Part shown: positions 38,601-47,900 of the stretch, one piece after another | How positions within the stretch are numbered: the stretch's first letter is position 1 | How the letters are laid out: every line of letters starts with the position of its first letter | DNA from: CAWCDJ01 sp963836015 | GTDB taxonomy: Bacteria; Acidobacteriota; Terriglobia; Bryobacterales; Bryobacteraceae | Direction: 5' to 3' | NCBI GenBank assembly: GCA_963836015.1 | Contig: CAWIIF010000002.1 | Span: 744,001-808,000, forward strand | Length of the DNA stretch: 64,000 nt | Position numbers and translations under genes: made by a program | The notes under the pieces: generated by a model | The model's database searches: none | Told to the model about the DNA's origin: nothing | What the model saw: the letters and a program-made list of their open reading frames with translations, nothing else

Positions 38601-38833
38601 GGGCCATGCTCCGCGCGCTCGACCGCGCCCCCAGCAACGAGGAGCGGGCGATTCTCGAAGACCTCTACCGCGGCAGCCTGGAGCATTTCCGCGCGGCGCC
38701 GGCCGACGCCGAAGGGCTCATCCACAGCGGCGAAGCACCCGTACCCGCCAACCTGCAACCCGCCGAATTCGCGGCCATGACCACCGTGGCGCGAGCGATC
38801 CTCAACATGCACGAAACTATCACCAGGAACTGA
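35669..38833 (+). CDS. Large cytochrome C / DUF1549 / DUF1553 protein with inserted beta domain
   Basis: 1054 residues, about 215 longer than its paralogue at 30652-33168. Signal-like region about 12-30, PSCyt1 heme motif CFRCH (Cys46-His50), DUF1549 (RRVTFDLTGLPPTPEETAAF, LDFVRYADTCGFHGDNALPA, GCAECHDHKFDPF), then DUF1553 (RLDLANWLVSPSNPLTARVF, VNRTWREFFGTGITKTLDDM, LQALVLLNDPIYVEAARVF). The extra length is a region at about residues 450-640 with a carbohydrate-binding-module-like look (YTVKFKPGAGTWTQLSVELV, LSNPAPEHPPEAAFDGNPQT, VVLALRFSQPV). Followed by DUF1501 at 7 bp. Export and partner inferred; the reaction is not known. Confidence 0.88.
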   Translation: MEGNPISRRTGGEACAAILLVLACGVTSQAEVRFNRDIRPIMADTCFRCHGPDKSSRMAGMRLDIRDEALKPLRDGKVPIVPGDPDKSEIIHRIFSPPARVMPPAYIHKDLTDAQKNTIRQWVAEGAKYEGHWAYQPIVRPAVPAGAENPVDAFILEHLAKAGLHAAPEADRRTLIRRVTFDLTGLPPTPEETAAFEKDASPDAYEKLVDRLMASPRYAEQQSMHWLDFVRYADTCGFHGDNALPAWPYRDYVLHSFAHNKPFDEFTREQLAGDLIPNATVEQRVASAYNRLNRTSAEGGLQPKEYLAKYAADRVRTTVAVWMGSTLGCAECHDHKFDPFTQHDFYSMKAFFADIKETGLVPDRGSKAWGSQLAIPSPEQKQRQEELEGLINEAKQRLDAKMESLAPSRAAWEKSLLARYQAGELAWHAQHPFSATSEHGAVLKIYNDEPVDYTHYDGANLTSDRAPGNGLVVAGGPNPDNETYTVKFKPGAGTWTQLSVELVQDESLPGIRVARGADRVVITEVDADVDGRRETFSAGASNLSNPAPEHPPEAAFDGNPQTGWAEATYNENPKVVLALRFSQPVLTQAGSVMTVRLHHDSEYRRATTGRFRLALSSGEYAWPGADKGKELPDAALRGLREPEDKRTPQQRAAIEALYQWTSPGVQLEAHALARLELEAALLERAIPHVVVAEATIPRETRVLPRGNWMDETGALVEPAVPAFLGKLETGGKRATRLDLANWLVSPSNPLTARVFVNRTWREFFGTGITKTLDDMGSQGEWPTNPELLDWLAAEFMKPEYQAAGTHAWDVNHVIRTIVTSRTYRESSMPDAQADERDPDNRLLSHQVRFRVDAEVVHDVALSVSGLLVERFGGPSVKPYQPDGYLATLNFPKREYSASHGDDLYRRGVYTFWQRAFLHPSLQTFDAPTREECTINRVNSNTPLQALVLLNDPIYVEAARVFAGHILESRRGLDARVDWAMLRALDRAPSNEERAILEDLYRGSLEHFRAAPADAEGLIHSGEAPVPANLQPAEFAAMTTVARAILNMHETITRN

Positions 38834-38840
38834 CGACCCC

Positions 38841-40266
<1,426 letters not shown>

Positions 40267-40268
40267 AA

Positions 40269-40287
40269 CGCGCGCCTTCGGCGCGTG
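40269..40287 (+). terminator. GC stem-loop after the DUF1501 gene
   Basis: CGCGCGCC, loop TTC, GGCGCGTG: eight pairs including one G-U, directly after the stop at 40266. No T-run. Confidence 0.4.
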
Positions 40288-40308
40288 GACAGGCCAGGAG
40301 GCCTATCC
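40287..40308. repeat. Short palindromic element, copy 1
   Basis: GGACAGGCC-AGGA-GGCCTATCC: 9-bp arms with one mismatch. In reverse orientation it reads GGATAGGCC-TCCT-GGCCTGTCC, nearly the same as the element at 43117-43138. It overlaps the TATCCT box used by glpD. Confidence 0.5.
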
Positions 40309-40315
40309 TACAGGA

Positions 40316-41785
40316 ATGAACCGTGGCGAGATGTTCCGGCGGCTTCGTGCGCACGCCGGACAGTGGGACATGATCATCGTGGGCGGGGGAGCGACCGGTG
40401 TCGGAGTGGCCATCGACGCCGCCACCCGCGGCTACGACGTGCTGCTGCTCGAACGGCACGATTTCGGCAAGGGAACCTCCAGCCGCAGCACCAAGCTGGT
40501 GCACGGCGGCGTCCGCTACCTCGAGCAGGGCAATGTCTCGCTGGTCATGGAGGCCCTGAAGGAGCGCGGCCTGCTGGCGCGCAACGCCCCGCACATGGTC
40601 AAGAACCTGGCGTTCGTGGTCCCCACCTACGACTGGTGGGAGTCCCCTTTCTACGGCATCGGCCTCAAGCTCTATGATCTTCTGGCCGGAAAATACGGGT
40701 TCGGCGCGTCACGCCTGCTCTCGAAAGAGCAGACCCTCGAACGCCTCCCCACCATCAACACCGAGGGCCTCCGCGGAGGCGTGGTCTATTACGACGGACA
40801 GTTCGACGACGCCCGCCTGCTCATCCACATGGTTTTCACCGCGGAGAGCCACGGAGCCGTCCTCCTCAACTACGCGGAGGTGACCGGCACCCTGGCCGAT
40901 GCCGAGGGCTACGTGAACGGAGTCGCCTTCCGCGACATCGAGACCGGCGAGACCTTCGAGGCCCATGCCCTGGTGGTCATAAACGCCACCGGGCCGTTTG
41001 CCGACGGACTGCGGCGCAAGGCCGACCCCGCGGTCCAGCCGATGATCGCGCCCAGCCAGGGGATTCACCTGGTCTTCGATGGTTCCTTCCTCCCGGGTGA
41101 TTCCGCCATCATGGTGCCGCACACCAGCGATAAGCGGATCCTCTTCGCCATTCCCTGGCACGGCCACACGGTCGTCGGCACCACCGACACCCCCATCGCG
41201 GTCCCCACCGAAGAGCCGGTCGCCACCGAGCGGGAGATCGATTTCGTTTTGAGCACCGCGGCGCTCTACCTGGCGAAAAAGCCGGCCCGCTCGGACGTTC
41301 TCAGCGTGTTCGCCGGCATCCGCCCGCTGGTGCGCGCCGGAGATGCGGCCAATACCGCCGCGCTGTCGCGCGACCACACCATCCGCATCGAAAACTCCGG
41401 GATGATTACGATCTGCGGGGGTAAATGGACCACCTACCGGCGCATGGCCGAGGATTGCGTGAATCAGGCCGCTACGCTGGCCCGCCTCCCGGACCGGGCG
41501 TGCGTGACCGAAACCCTTCCAATTCACGCCTCTGAGCCGCCTCCTTCCTCCCGGCGCCTGCATCCCGCCCTGCCCTACACCGAAGCCCACGTGCTCCGCG
41601 CGGCGCGGGATGAGATGGCCCGGACGGTCGAAGATGTGCTGGCCCGGAGGACGCGGGCGCTTTTCCTAAATACGGCTGCCGCGGTCGAGATGGCCCCGGC
41701 GGTAGCGGCGCTCCTGGAGCCGGAAACCGGCCGGAACCCCAGGTTGGAGGAGTTCATCGAGCTCGCGGCGAGCTACCAGGTCTAG
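40316..41785 (+). CDS. glpD: Glycerol-3-phosphate dehydrogenase, aerobic type
   Basis: 489 residues. FAD enzyme that oxidises glycerol-3-phosphate to dihydroxyacetone phosphate and feeds electrons to the quinone pool. FAD site MIIVGGGATGVGVAIDAATR, then LLERHDFGKGTSSRSTKLVH, GGVRYLEQG, the substrate region PHTSDKRILFAIPWHGHTVV and GGKWTTYRRMAEDCV. The C-terminal DAO_C domain ends EFIELAASYQV. TATCCT (40304-40309) lies six nt before the ATG, again leaderless-like. No glpF or glpK is close by. Confidence 0.93.
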   Translation: MNRGEMFRRLRAHAGQWDMIIVGGGATGVGVAIDAATRGYDVLLLERHDFGKGTSSRSTKLVHGGVRYLEQGNVSLVMEALKERGLLARNAPHMVKNLAFVVPTYDWWESPFYGIGLKLYDLLAGKYGFGASRLLSKEQTLERLPTINTEGLRGGVVYYDGQFDDARLLIHMVFTAESHGAVLLNYAEVTGTLADAEGYVNGVAFRDIETGETFEAHALVVINATGPFADGLRRKADPAVQPMIAPSQGIHLVFDGSFLPGDSAIMVPHTSDKRILFAIPWHGHTVVGTTDTPIAVPTEEPVATEREIDFVLSTAALYLAKKPARSDVLSVFAGIRPLVRAGDAANTAALSRDHTIRIENSGMITICGGKWTTYRRMAEDCVNQAATLARLPDRACVTETLPIHASEPPPSSRRLHPALPYTEAHVLRAARDEMARTVEDVLARRTRALFLNTAAAVEMAPAVAALLEPETGRNPRLEEFIELAASYQV

Positions 41786-41949
41786 TAGAAGCAGTACCAT
41801 CGGAGACGATCCTATTATTATCTTGTATCCATTTGGTGTCTTGCAGCGTCTTAAGGAGTGATTCGACACTCAGAGCTGGCGTGTGCCAACCTATTTGCGC
41901 AGAACTATTATTGGCTTGCGCCGCTTGATGGAACATTTTAAGATAACGA

Positions 41950-41960
41950 AGTAAGTTACT
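41950..41960. promoter_or_regulatory. Palindrome upstream of the Rrf2 gene
   Basis: AGTAAGTTACT, a perfect 11-bp palindrome ending 21 bp before the Rrf2 ATG, inside the AT-rich stretch AGATAACGAAGTAAGTTACT. A fitting place for autoregulation by the Rrf2 protein; the site itself is inference. Confidence 0.35.
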
Positions 41961-41981
41961 CCGATTTCACGGGGGCAAAGA

Positions 41982-42458
41982 ATGATCTATTCTCGTTCGG
42001 CCGAGTACGCGATTCGGGCGTTTGTGCATTTGGCGCAGGTACCGGATGGCAAATACGCCATGGTGAAGAATATCGCGGAGCAGGAGGATATTCCCGCTCA
42101 CTTCTTGGCCAAGATTCTCCAACAGCTCGCCAGAAAGGGTCTGCTACGCTCCAGCAAAGGCCCCACTGGGGGATTTGCCCTACGGGTAGAGCCCAGCGAG
42201 ATTCGATTGCTGGATATTGTGGAGGCGTTGGACGGTCTGGCACCCTATCAGCAGTGCGCTAGTGGACTGTCCGAGTGCTCCGATGAGATGCCGTGTTCCA
42301 TGCACGATAGCTGGATCAACCTGCGTTCGCGTATCATGGATTATCTGGGGAGGAACACGATCGCGGACCTGGCCAAGGCCCTGGACCAGAAGAAAAAGAA
42401 CCTGGCCCTGACCAAGCAGCGCAAATCCAGGCGAGCGGTTACCCAAAAGCGGGCGTAG
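41982..42458 (+). CDS. Rrf2-family regulator with Fe-S cysteines
   Basis: 158 residues. The winged-helix start MIYSRSAEYAIRAFVHLAQV and VKNIAEQEDIPAHFLAKILQ, with SSKGPTGGFALRVEPSEIRL, are classic Rrf2. Three cysteines, Cys92, Cys99 and Cys105, sit at almost the same positions as the cluster ligands Cys92/98/104 of IscR, so a [2Fe-2S] or [4Fe-4S] cluster is likely. The end is lysine-rich (DQKKKNLALTKQRKSRRA). No isc or suf genes follow; clpP starts 30 bp later on the same strand. Whether it acts as iron-sulfur, NO or redox sensor is open. Confidence 0.85.
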   Translation: MIYSRSAEYAIRAFVHLAQVPDGKYAMVKNIAEQEDIPAHFLAKILQQLARKGLLRSSKGPTGGFALRVEPSEIRLLDIVEALDGLAPYQQCASGLSECSDEMPCSMHDSWINLRSRIMDYLGRNTIADLAKALDQKKKNLALTKQRKSRRAVTQKRA

Positions 42459-42488
42459 CTCGAACATCCAATTTGATCCGGAGGCACG

Positions 42489-43109
42489 ATGGGACAATCA
42501 GTCCTGGTCCCCATGGTGGTCGAACAGACCTCGCGTGGGGAACGCGCGTACGATATCTATTCTCGGCTGTTGAAAGAGAACATCATCTTCCTGGGGACAC
42601 CGATCGATGACCAGGTGGCGAACCTGATTATCGCCCAACTCCTTTTCCTGGAAGCAGAAGACCCGGAAAAAGACATCTCCATTTACATCAATTCGCCGGG
42701 CGGCTCGATTACGGCCGGCCTGGCGATTCTGGACACCATGGCCTTTATCCGGCCCGACATCGTCACCATCTGCGTCGGGCAGGCGGCATCCATGGCCGCC
42801 GTCCTTCTGGCCAAGGGCACCAAGGGAAAGCGCTTCAGCCTGCCGAATTCCCGAATCATGATTCACCAGCCCTCTATGCAGGGCCTGGCCGGGCAGGCGG
42901 CCGATATCGACATCTACGCCCGGGAGATCCTGCGGATGCGCGAGATTCTGAACACTATGCTCGCCGACGCCACCGGACAGCCGGTGGACCGGATCGCGAA
43001 AGATGTCGACCGCGATTACATCATGGAACCCGACGGTGCCGTCCTATACGGCATGATCGACCGTGTGATTTCAAGCCGGGACCTCGCCCCGGTAGCGGTA
43101 AAGGGTTAA
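42489..43109 (+). CDS. clpP: ATP-dependent Clp protease proteolytic subunit
   Basis: 206 residues. Serine protease barrel that works with ClpX or ClpA. Catalytic Ser101 (GQAASMAAVLL), His126 (MIHQPSMQG) and Asp176 (KDVDRDYIM) are present; the start VPMVVEQTSRGERAYDIYSR is typical, and the oligomerisation helix is complete. GGAGG lies six nt before the ATG. clpX and tig, its usual neighbours, are absent here; instead an Rrf2 regulator precedes it, which may point to iron-sulfur or redox control of this copy. Confidence 0.95.
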   Translation: MGQSVLVPMVVEQTSRGERAYDIYSRLLKENIIFLGTPIDDQVANLIIAQLLFLEAEDPEKDISIYINSPGGSITAGLAILDTMAFIRPDIVTICVGQAASMAAVLLAKGTKGKRFSLPNSRIMIHQPSMQGLAGQAADIDIYAREILRMREILNTMLADATGQPVDRIAKDVDRDYIMEPDGAVLYGMIDRVISSRDLAPVAVKG

Positions 43110-43116
43110 GCTGGTG

Positions 43117-43138
43117 GGGCAGGCCTCCGGGCCTGCCC
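43117..43138. repeat. Short palindromic element, copy 2
   Basis: GGGCAGGCC-TCCG-GGCCTGCCC, perfect 9-bp arms, between the clpP stop and the fucosidase start. It may end clpP transcription. Close in sequence to the element at 40287-40308 read in reverse. Confidence 0.55.
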
Positions 43139-43145
43139 TGCTGCC

Positions 43146-45410
43146 ATGAAATCGATTCCCGCAATTCTTCTTTTCGCCGCGCTTTCCTTCGCGGCTCCAT
43201 CTCCGCTGACACTCTGGTATCGCCAGCCGGCTAAACTTTGGGTGGAAGCCCTGCCGGTAGGCAACGGCCGCCTCGGCGCCATGGTCTTCGGCGGCGCCGC
43301 GCGCGAGCGCATCCAATTCAACGAGGACACGGTCTGGACTGGTGAGCCCCACGACTACGCGCACCACGGCGCGGCCAAATACCTGCCGCAGATCCGCCAG
43401 TTGCTCTGGGAGGGTAAGCAGAAAGAAGCCGAAGACCTGGCGATGAAAGAGTTCATGAGCGAGCCGCTTCACCAGAAGGCATATCAGGCGTTAGGCGACC
43501 TTTACCTCGAATTCCCGAACATCCAGGAATCCGGGGTGAGCAACTACCGCCGCCAGCTCGACCTCGACACCGGCATCGCCTCCGTCCAGTTCGATTTCCA
43601 GGGCGTCACTTATCGCAGGGAAGTTTTCGCCAGTTATCCGGCAAACGTCGTAGTCGTGCGGCTTACTGCCAGCGACCCTTCCAAACTGTCGTATCACCCG
43701 CAGCTAAAGAGCGCTCATGCAGGCGCGGAGGAGACCGCCAACTCCATCTCCGGCCCCGTGGAAGATGGAGCGATTCGCTACCAGGCCGCCCTTTCCACCT
43801 CGGGTGACCGCGACGGCATCACGATCGTTCTGGCGGCCGCCACCAACTTTAAGAATTATCGCGACGTCTCGGCCGATCCCAAAGCGCGTGTCTCCGCAAC
43901 TCTCGCAACAGCCGGCGAGCAGGGGTACCAGAAACTCCGCGCTCAGCACGTTGCCGACTACCAGCGCCTGTTCCGGCGCGTGACGCTGGACCTGGGGCCG
44001 GCCCCCGATCTCCCCACCGATGAGCGGATTGCCGCCTTCGCCAAAACCGGCGATCCGGCCCTGGTGGCGCTGGTTTTCCAGTACGGCCGCTACCTGATGA
44101 TCGGCTCCAGCCGTCCCGGCGGCCAGCCAGCCAACCTGCAGGGTATCTGGAACGAGTCGAACAAACCCGCGTGGGACAGCAAGTATACGGACAATATCAA
44201 TACCGAAATGAACTACTGGCCGGTCGAAGAGACGAATCTCTCGGAGTGCCAGTTGCCCCTGTTCGACGCCCTCAAAGACCTGGCCGTGTCCGGCGCCATC
44301 ACCGCCCGGGAGCAGTACAACGCCCGCGGATGGGTGCTGCACCACAACTTCGACCTGTGGCGGGGCACCGCTCCGATCAACGCCTCCAACCACGGCATCT
44401 GGCAAACCGGCGGCGCCTGGCTTTCCACCCACCTGTGGGAGCACTATCTCTTCACGGGAGACCGCCGGTTCCTGAGCGACACGGCATACCCGCTGATGAA
44501 GGGTGCGGCGCTATTCTTCGCCGATGCGCTGGTGAAGGACCCCAAGACCGGCTACCTTTATACCGGCCCGAGCAACTCTCCGGAGCAGGGCGGCCTGGTG
44601 ATGGGACCGTCCATGGATCGCGAGATCGTGCGGGCCCTGTTCGGCGACGTGATCGCCGCCAGCCGGATCCTCGGGGTGGACGCGGAGCTCCGCGACCAGC
44701 TCACCGGAATGCGCAAGCAGATCGCCCCCTTGCAGATCGGGAAGTACGGCCAGTTGCAGGAGTGGATGGAGGACAAGGACGATCCCAAGAACCAGCACCG
44801 CCACGTTTCCCACCTGTGGGCCGTCTACCCGGGCGACCTGATCACACCCTACGGCACTCCCGACCTGTTCAAAGCGGCGCGCCAGTCGCTGATTTTCCGC
44901 GGCGATGCGGCTACCGGCTGGTCGATGGGCTGGAAGATCAACCTGTGGGCACGCTTCCTGGATGGCGACCACGCCTATAAGATCCTGCAGAACCTCATCA
45001 CCCCGGCGTCCGACAAGCCGGCCCATGCGGGCTTGTTTGCGAACCTGTTCGACGCCCATCCGCCCTTCCAGATCGACGGAAACTTCGGCGCCACCGCTGG
45101 GATCACGGAAATGCTGCTGCAGAGCCAGGACCCTTACGCCACCGAGAACAGCCTGAGCCCCGTGCAAGCCGGGGAAGCCGCGTTCATTCACCTGCTGCCG
45201 GCCCTGCCCTCGGCCTTTCCGAATGGCAAAGTGACGGGATTGCTCGCCCGCGGCGGCGTCCAGGTCTCCATCGAGTGGGCCAACGGCAAGCTCGTGAAGG
45301 CGATCCTCACCGCCAGGGAGAGCAAGCCGCTCAAAGTCCGCTATTCAGGCAAGGAAAAGCAGATCCAGGCGACTGCGGGACGCACGTACACCTTCGGACC
45401 GGGGTTGTAA
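43146..45410 (+). CDS. Secreted GH95 alpha-L-fucosidase
   Basis: 754 residues with signal peptide (about 1-17). Full-length glycoside hydrolase family 95: N-terminal beta domain starting LTLWYRQPAKLWVEALPVGN and GRLGAMVFGGAARERIQFNE, DTVWTGEP, then the (alpha/alpha)6 barrel with NLQGIWNESNKPAWDSKYTD, NINTEMNYWPVEETNLSECQ, GWVLHHNFDLWRGTAP and QIDGNFGATAGITEMLLQS near the end. GH95 enzymes cleave terminal fucose (or galactose) from glycans, so this links to plant or mucin-like polysaccharide use. No Shine-Dalgarno is evident. It converges on the phosphatase gene three bp away. Confidence 0.9.
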   Translation: MKSIPAILLFAALSFAAPSPLTLWYRQPAKLWVEALPVGNGRLGAMVFGGAARERIQFNEDTVWTGEPHDYAHHGAAKYLPQIRQLLWEGKQKEAEDLAMKEFMSEPLHQKAYQALGDLYLEFPNIQESGVSNYRRQLDLDTGIASVQFDFQGVTYRREVFASYPANVVVVRLTASDPSKLSYHPQLKSAHAGAEETANSISGPVEDGAIRYQAALSTSGDRDGITIVLAAATNFKNYRDVSADPKARVSATLATAGEQGYQKLRAQHVADYQRLFRRVTLDLGPAPDLPTDERIAAFAKTGDPALVALVFQYGRYLMIGSSRPGGQPANLQGIWNESNKPAWDSKYTDNINTEMNYWPVEETNLSECQLPLFDALKDLAVSGAITAREQYNARGWVLHHNFDLWRGTAPINASNHGIWQTGGAWLSTHLWEHYLFTGDRRFLSDTAYPLMKGAALFFADALVKDPKTGYLYTGPSNSPEQGGLVMGPSMDREIVRALFGDVIAASRILGVDAELRDQLTGMRKQIAPLQIGKYGQLQEWMEDKDDPKNQHRHVSHLWAVYPGDLITPYGTPDLFKAARQSLIFRGDAATGWSMGWKINLWARFLDGDHAYKILQNLITPASDKPAHAGLFANLFDAHPPFQIDGNFGATAGITEMLLQSQDPYATENSLSPVQAGEAAFIHLLPALPSAFPNGKVTGLLARGGVQVSIEWANGKLVKAILTARESKPLKVRYSGKEKQIQATAGRTYTFGPGL

Positions 45411-45413
45411 CGG

Positions 45414-46004
45414 CTAGTTCACCGCGCCGGACGCCGCTGGACTTGACGCTAACACCGCGGGCTGGGTGACGTGAAAGCTCAGGATGTAGTTCTTCATGGG
45501 AAACTCGAACCAGTGCATCCCCAGGTACCGGGCTTCCTGGAGCGCCTTGCGGTTCCCCCACCCGTCGTGGGCAATCCGGTAACACGCGACCAGCGTGCCG
45601 GTGCGGTCGGCGCCCCGCCGGCAATGGATGAAGACCGGCCCCGCGGCAGGATCTTCGAACAGGGTCAGAATCTCTCCGACCTTTGCCGGAGACGGCGCCG
45701 AGAACCCGTCCAGCGGGACGTTCACATAGCGCATTCCCACTGATTCTACGAGCTTTTTCTCCCAAAGCGAACGCTTCCCGGGCTCGCGCAGGTCGACGAT
45801 CGTCTTAATTCCCAGGTGGGCCAACGACTGGAAGCCCGCCGCCGTGGGCTGGGCGCCGCGATAGAGTTCGCCGGCCACCCGGTGAAAATTGCCGACACCG
45901 GCCGGCTCTTCGGCGACAGCGACAAGAGGAAAGACCGATAATGCCAGCAGAATCCCAGGGAAAAAACGCCTCCTAAAAACGTGCATATAACTCGGCAGAC
46001 GCAT
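45414..46004 (-). CDS. Exported dual-specificity/tyrosine phosphatase-like protein
   Basis: 196 residues. A basic start and hydrophobic stretch (about 14-31) resemble a signal peptide or anchor. The active-site loop HCRRGADRTGT (Cys128, Arg134) and the general-acid region VPLDGFSAPSP mark the cysteine-based phosphatase fold, near the group of bacterial DSPs with the motif GQPTAAGF (here RGAQPTAAGFQSLAHLGIKT). Substrate unknown: phosphoprotein, phosphoinositide or a cell-surface phosphate. It follows lpxA by 15 bp on the same strand. A later start at 45986 (MHVFRRRFF) is possible. Confidence 0.82.
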   Translation of the reverse strand: MRLPSYMHVFRRRFFPGILLALSVFPLVAVAEEPAGVGNFHRVAGELYRGAQPTAAGFQSLAHLGIKTIVDLREPGKRSLWEKKLVESVGMRYVNVPLDGFSAPSPAKVGEILTLFEDPAAGPVFIHCRRGADRTGTLVACYRIAHDGWGNRKALQEARYLGMHWFEFPMKNYILSFHVTQPAVLASSPAASGAVN

Positions 46005-46019
46005 GGCCGCCGGCAGGGG

Positions 46020-46808
46020 TTACTCGCGGCAGATTCCACGTTCGCTGCGCCGGACGAAATCGACCAGATGCAAGGCCTCGGGAGTCTGGATCTCGCGCGC
46101 GATTCGCTCCAGCGCCTCCTCCAGCTTGAGCCCGGACCGGTAGAGCAACTGGTACGCTTTCTTGAACTTGGAGAGATCGGAGGCTTTATATCCGGCGCGT
46201 TTGAGCCCCACCAGGTTGAGTCCCTTGGGCTCCACGTTGAAGCCCGTGTAGAGGAAGAACGGCGGCACGTCGCTGTTGACCCGCGTATTCCCCCCGATCA
46301 TCGCCAGCCGCCCGATCTTCGAGAACTGATGCACCACCACCCCTCCCGAGATGAAGGCCTGGTCTTCCACCTCCACATAGCCGGCTAACAGCGCGCAACT
46401 GGCGATCACCACGTCGTTCCCCACCTTACAGTTATGCGCGATGTGGCCCGAGGTCATGATGTAGTTGCGGTCGCCGACCTCGGTCACCGATTCGGGCTTC
46501 GTGCCGCGCGAAATGGTGTAGTGCTCGCGGATCTTGTTGCCACTGCCGATGCGCAGGTAGCTGCGCTCGCCGGTAAAGCCTTTATCGAGAGGATCTGTCC
46601 CGAGGACGGTTCCGGCGGAGATTTCGTTGTTCTCCCCGATGGTGGTCCAGCGTTTGATGTAGACGTAGGGCTCGAGCAGGCAGCCGGCGCCGATGACCGT
46701 GTCGCTCTCGATTACGCAGTACTCGCCGATGCGCACGCAGGGGCCAATCACCGCGTGCGGGTGGACACGGGCCGTGGATGCCACCACGGCGGAGGAATCG
46801 ATGGCCAT
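46020..46808 (-). CDS. lpxA: UDP-N-acetylglucosamine acyltransferase
   Basis: 262 residues when started at MAIDSS (46808), which is the E. coli length; the frame is open seven codons more. Left-handed beta-helix hexapeptide repeats (VHPHAVIGPCVRIGEYCVIE) and the catalytic His region YIMTSGHIAHNCKVGNDVVI are clear, as is GVVVHQFSKIGRLAMIGGNT. It adds the first 3-OH acyl chain in lipid A synthesis. TACCAT lies eight nt before this start. Divergent from lpxD over 62 bp, unlike the usual lpxD-fabZ-lpxA order. Confidence 0.93.
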   Translation of the reverse strand: MAIDSSAVVASTARVHPHAVIGPCVRIGEYCVIESDTVIGAGCLLEPYVYIKRWTTIGENNEISAGTVLGTDPLDKGFTGERSYLRIGSGNKIREHYTISRGTKPESVTEVGDRNYIMTSGHIAHNCKVGNDVVIASCALLAGYVEVEDQAFISGGVVVHQFSKIGRLAMIGGNTRVNSDVPPFFLYTGFNVEPKGLNLVGLKRAGYKASDLSKFKKAYQLLYRSGLKLEEALERIAREIQTPEALHLVDFVRRSERGICRE

Positions 46809-46816
46809 GAACTTGT

Positions 46817-46865
46817 ATGGTAACGGCAAACCAGCGGTTCCGGGAGCGGCAACACCCGTTATGAT
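46817..46865. promoter_or_regulatory. Back-to-back -10 boxes between lpxA and lpxD
   Basis: Minus strand TACCAT (46822-46817), eight nt from the lpxA ATG, and plus strand TATGAT (46860-46865), five nt from the lpxD ATG. Both fit near-leaderless starts. -35 elements are not clear. Confidence 0.4.
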
Positions 46866-46870
46866 GAGGC

Positions 46871-47899
46871 ATGCGAGTTCGCGAATTAGCGGAATGGCTG
46901 GGCGCTACATTCGAGGGCGACGGCGAAAAGGAACTGGTTGGAGTCGCGCCGCTCGAGACCGCGGGAGCGGCTGACATCTCGTTCGTGGGCAGCCGGAAGG
47001 CCGCCGCGCAGGCGGAGAGTTCGGCGGCGGGCTGCCTGCTGGTCCCCCCCGAATGGCCCAGCCAGGGCTACCGGACTGTGATCCGCGTGCCAGAGCCGCG
47101 GACCGCCTTCGCGCGGGCGGTAAGCCGTATGTATCCCACCGCCGAGCTGAAACCGGGCGTGCATCCGACTGCCACGATCGGCCGGGACGTAGAGCTGGGC
47201 GCCATGGTCTACGTCGGGCCGAACGCCGTAATCGGGGAGGGCAGCCGCATCGGTACAGCCAGCAGCATCGGCGCCGGATGCTTCGTCGGCAAGCGTGTCT
47301 GCCTGGGCGAAGGCTGCGTTCTCAATCCCAACGTTACGGTGTACGACAACGTGGATATCGGCCGCGGGTCGATTCTGCATTCCGGCGCGGTGATCGGCGC
47401 CGATGGCTTCGGCTACGTGATGGAAGACGGGCGCTGGCACAAGTTTCCACAGGTGGGGCGGGTCGAGATCGGCGAGTTCGTCGAGATTGGAGCGAATTCC
47501 TGCGTGGACCGGGCCGCCTTGGGGGTCACCGAAATCGGGGAAGGCACCAAGCTCGATAACATGGTGCACGTGGGGCACAATTGCCGGATAGGGCGTCACG
47601 TGGTGGTAGCCGCGCAGACCGGCTTCTCGGGCGGCGTGGTGGTGGAGGACTACGCGGTGATCGGCGGCCAGGTGGGAATCGGCGATAAGGCGCGCATCGA
47701 ATCGCGCGCGGTGCTCGGATCGGGGTGCGGCGTGTTGACGTCCAAGATCGTGCGCTCGGGCGAGACCGTCTGGGGCACGCCGGCAAGGCCTCTCCGGCAG
47801 CACCTGGAGCAGTTAGCCAACCTCGCGCGCCTTCCTGAGCTGCGCCGCGAGATGGCCGACCTCAAACGCCGCCTGGCCGAACTGGAGAGGAGGCCCTAA
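46871..47899 (+). CDS. lpxD: UDP-3-O-(3-hydroxyacyl)glucosamine N-acyltransferase
   Basis: 342 residues. An N-terminal uridine-binding domain (MRVRELAEWLGATFEGDGEK, DISFVGSRKAAAQAESSAAG) precedes a left-handed beta-helix (VHPTATIGRDVELGAMVYVG). The catalytic His is in DNMVHVGHNCRIGRHVVVAA. The C-terminal helix ends RREMADLKRRLAELERRP. Adds the second acyl chain to lipid A precursors. A P-loop NTPase gene starts one base after its stop. Confidence 0.95.
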   Translation: MRVRELAEWLGATFEGDGEKELVGVAPLETAGAADISFVGSRKAAAQAESSAAGCLLVPPEWPSQGYRTVIRVPEPRTAFARAVSRMYPTAELKPGVHPTATIGRDVELGAMVYVGPNAVIGEGSRIGTASSIGAGCFVGKRVCLGEGCVLNPNVTVYDNVDIGRGSILHSGAVIGADGFGYVMEDGRWHKFPQVGRVEIGEFVEIGANSCVDRAALGVTEIGEGTKLDNMVHVGHNCRIGRHVVVAAQTGFSGGVVVEDYAVIGGQVGIGDKARIESRAVLGSGCGVLTSKIVRSGETVWGTPARPLRQHLEQLANLARLPELRREMADLKRRLAELERRP

Positions 47900-47900
47900 A

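Noticed and set aside
41869..41950. A 27-codon frame beginning GTGATTCGACAC after AAGGA, upstream of the Rrf2 gene
   Set aside because: The AAGGAG runs directly into the GTG, so the spacing is not functional, and the peptide has no recognisable features.
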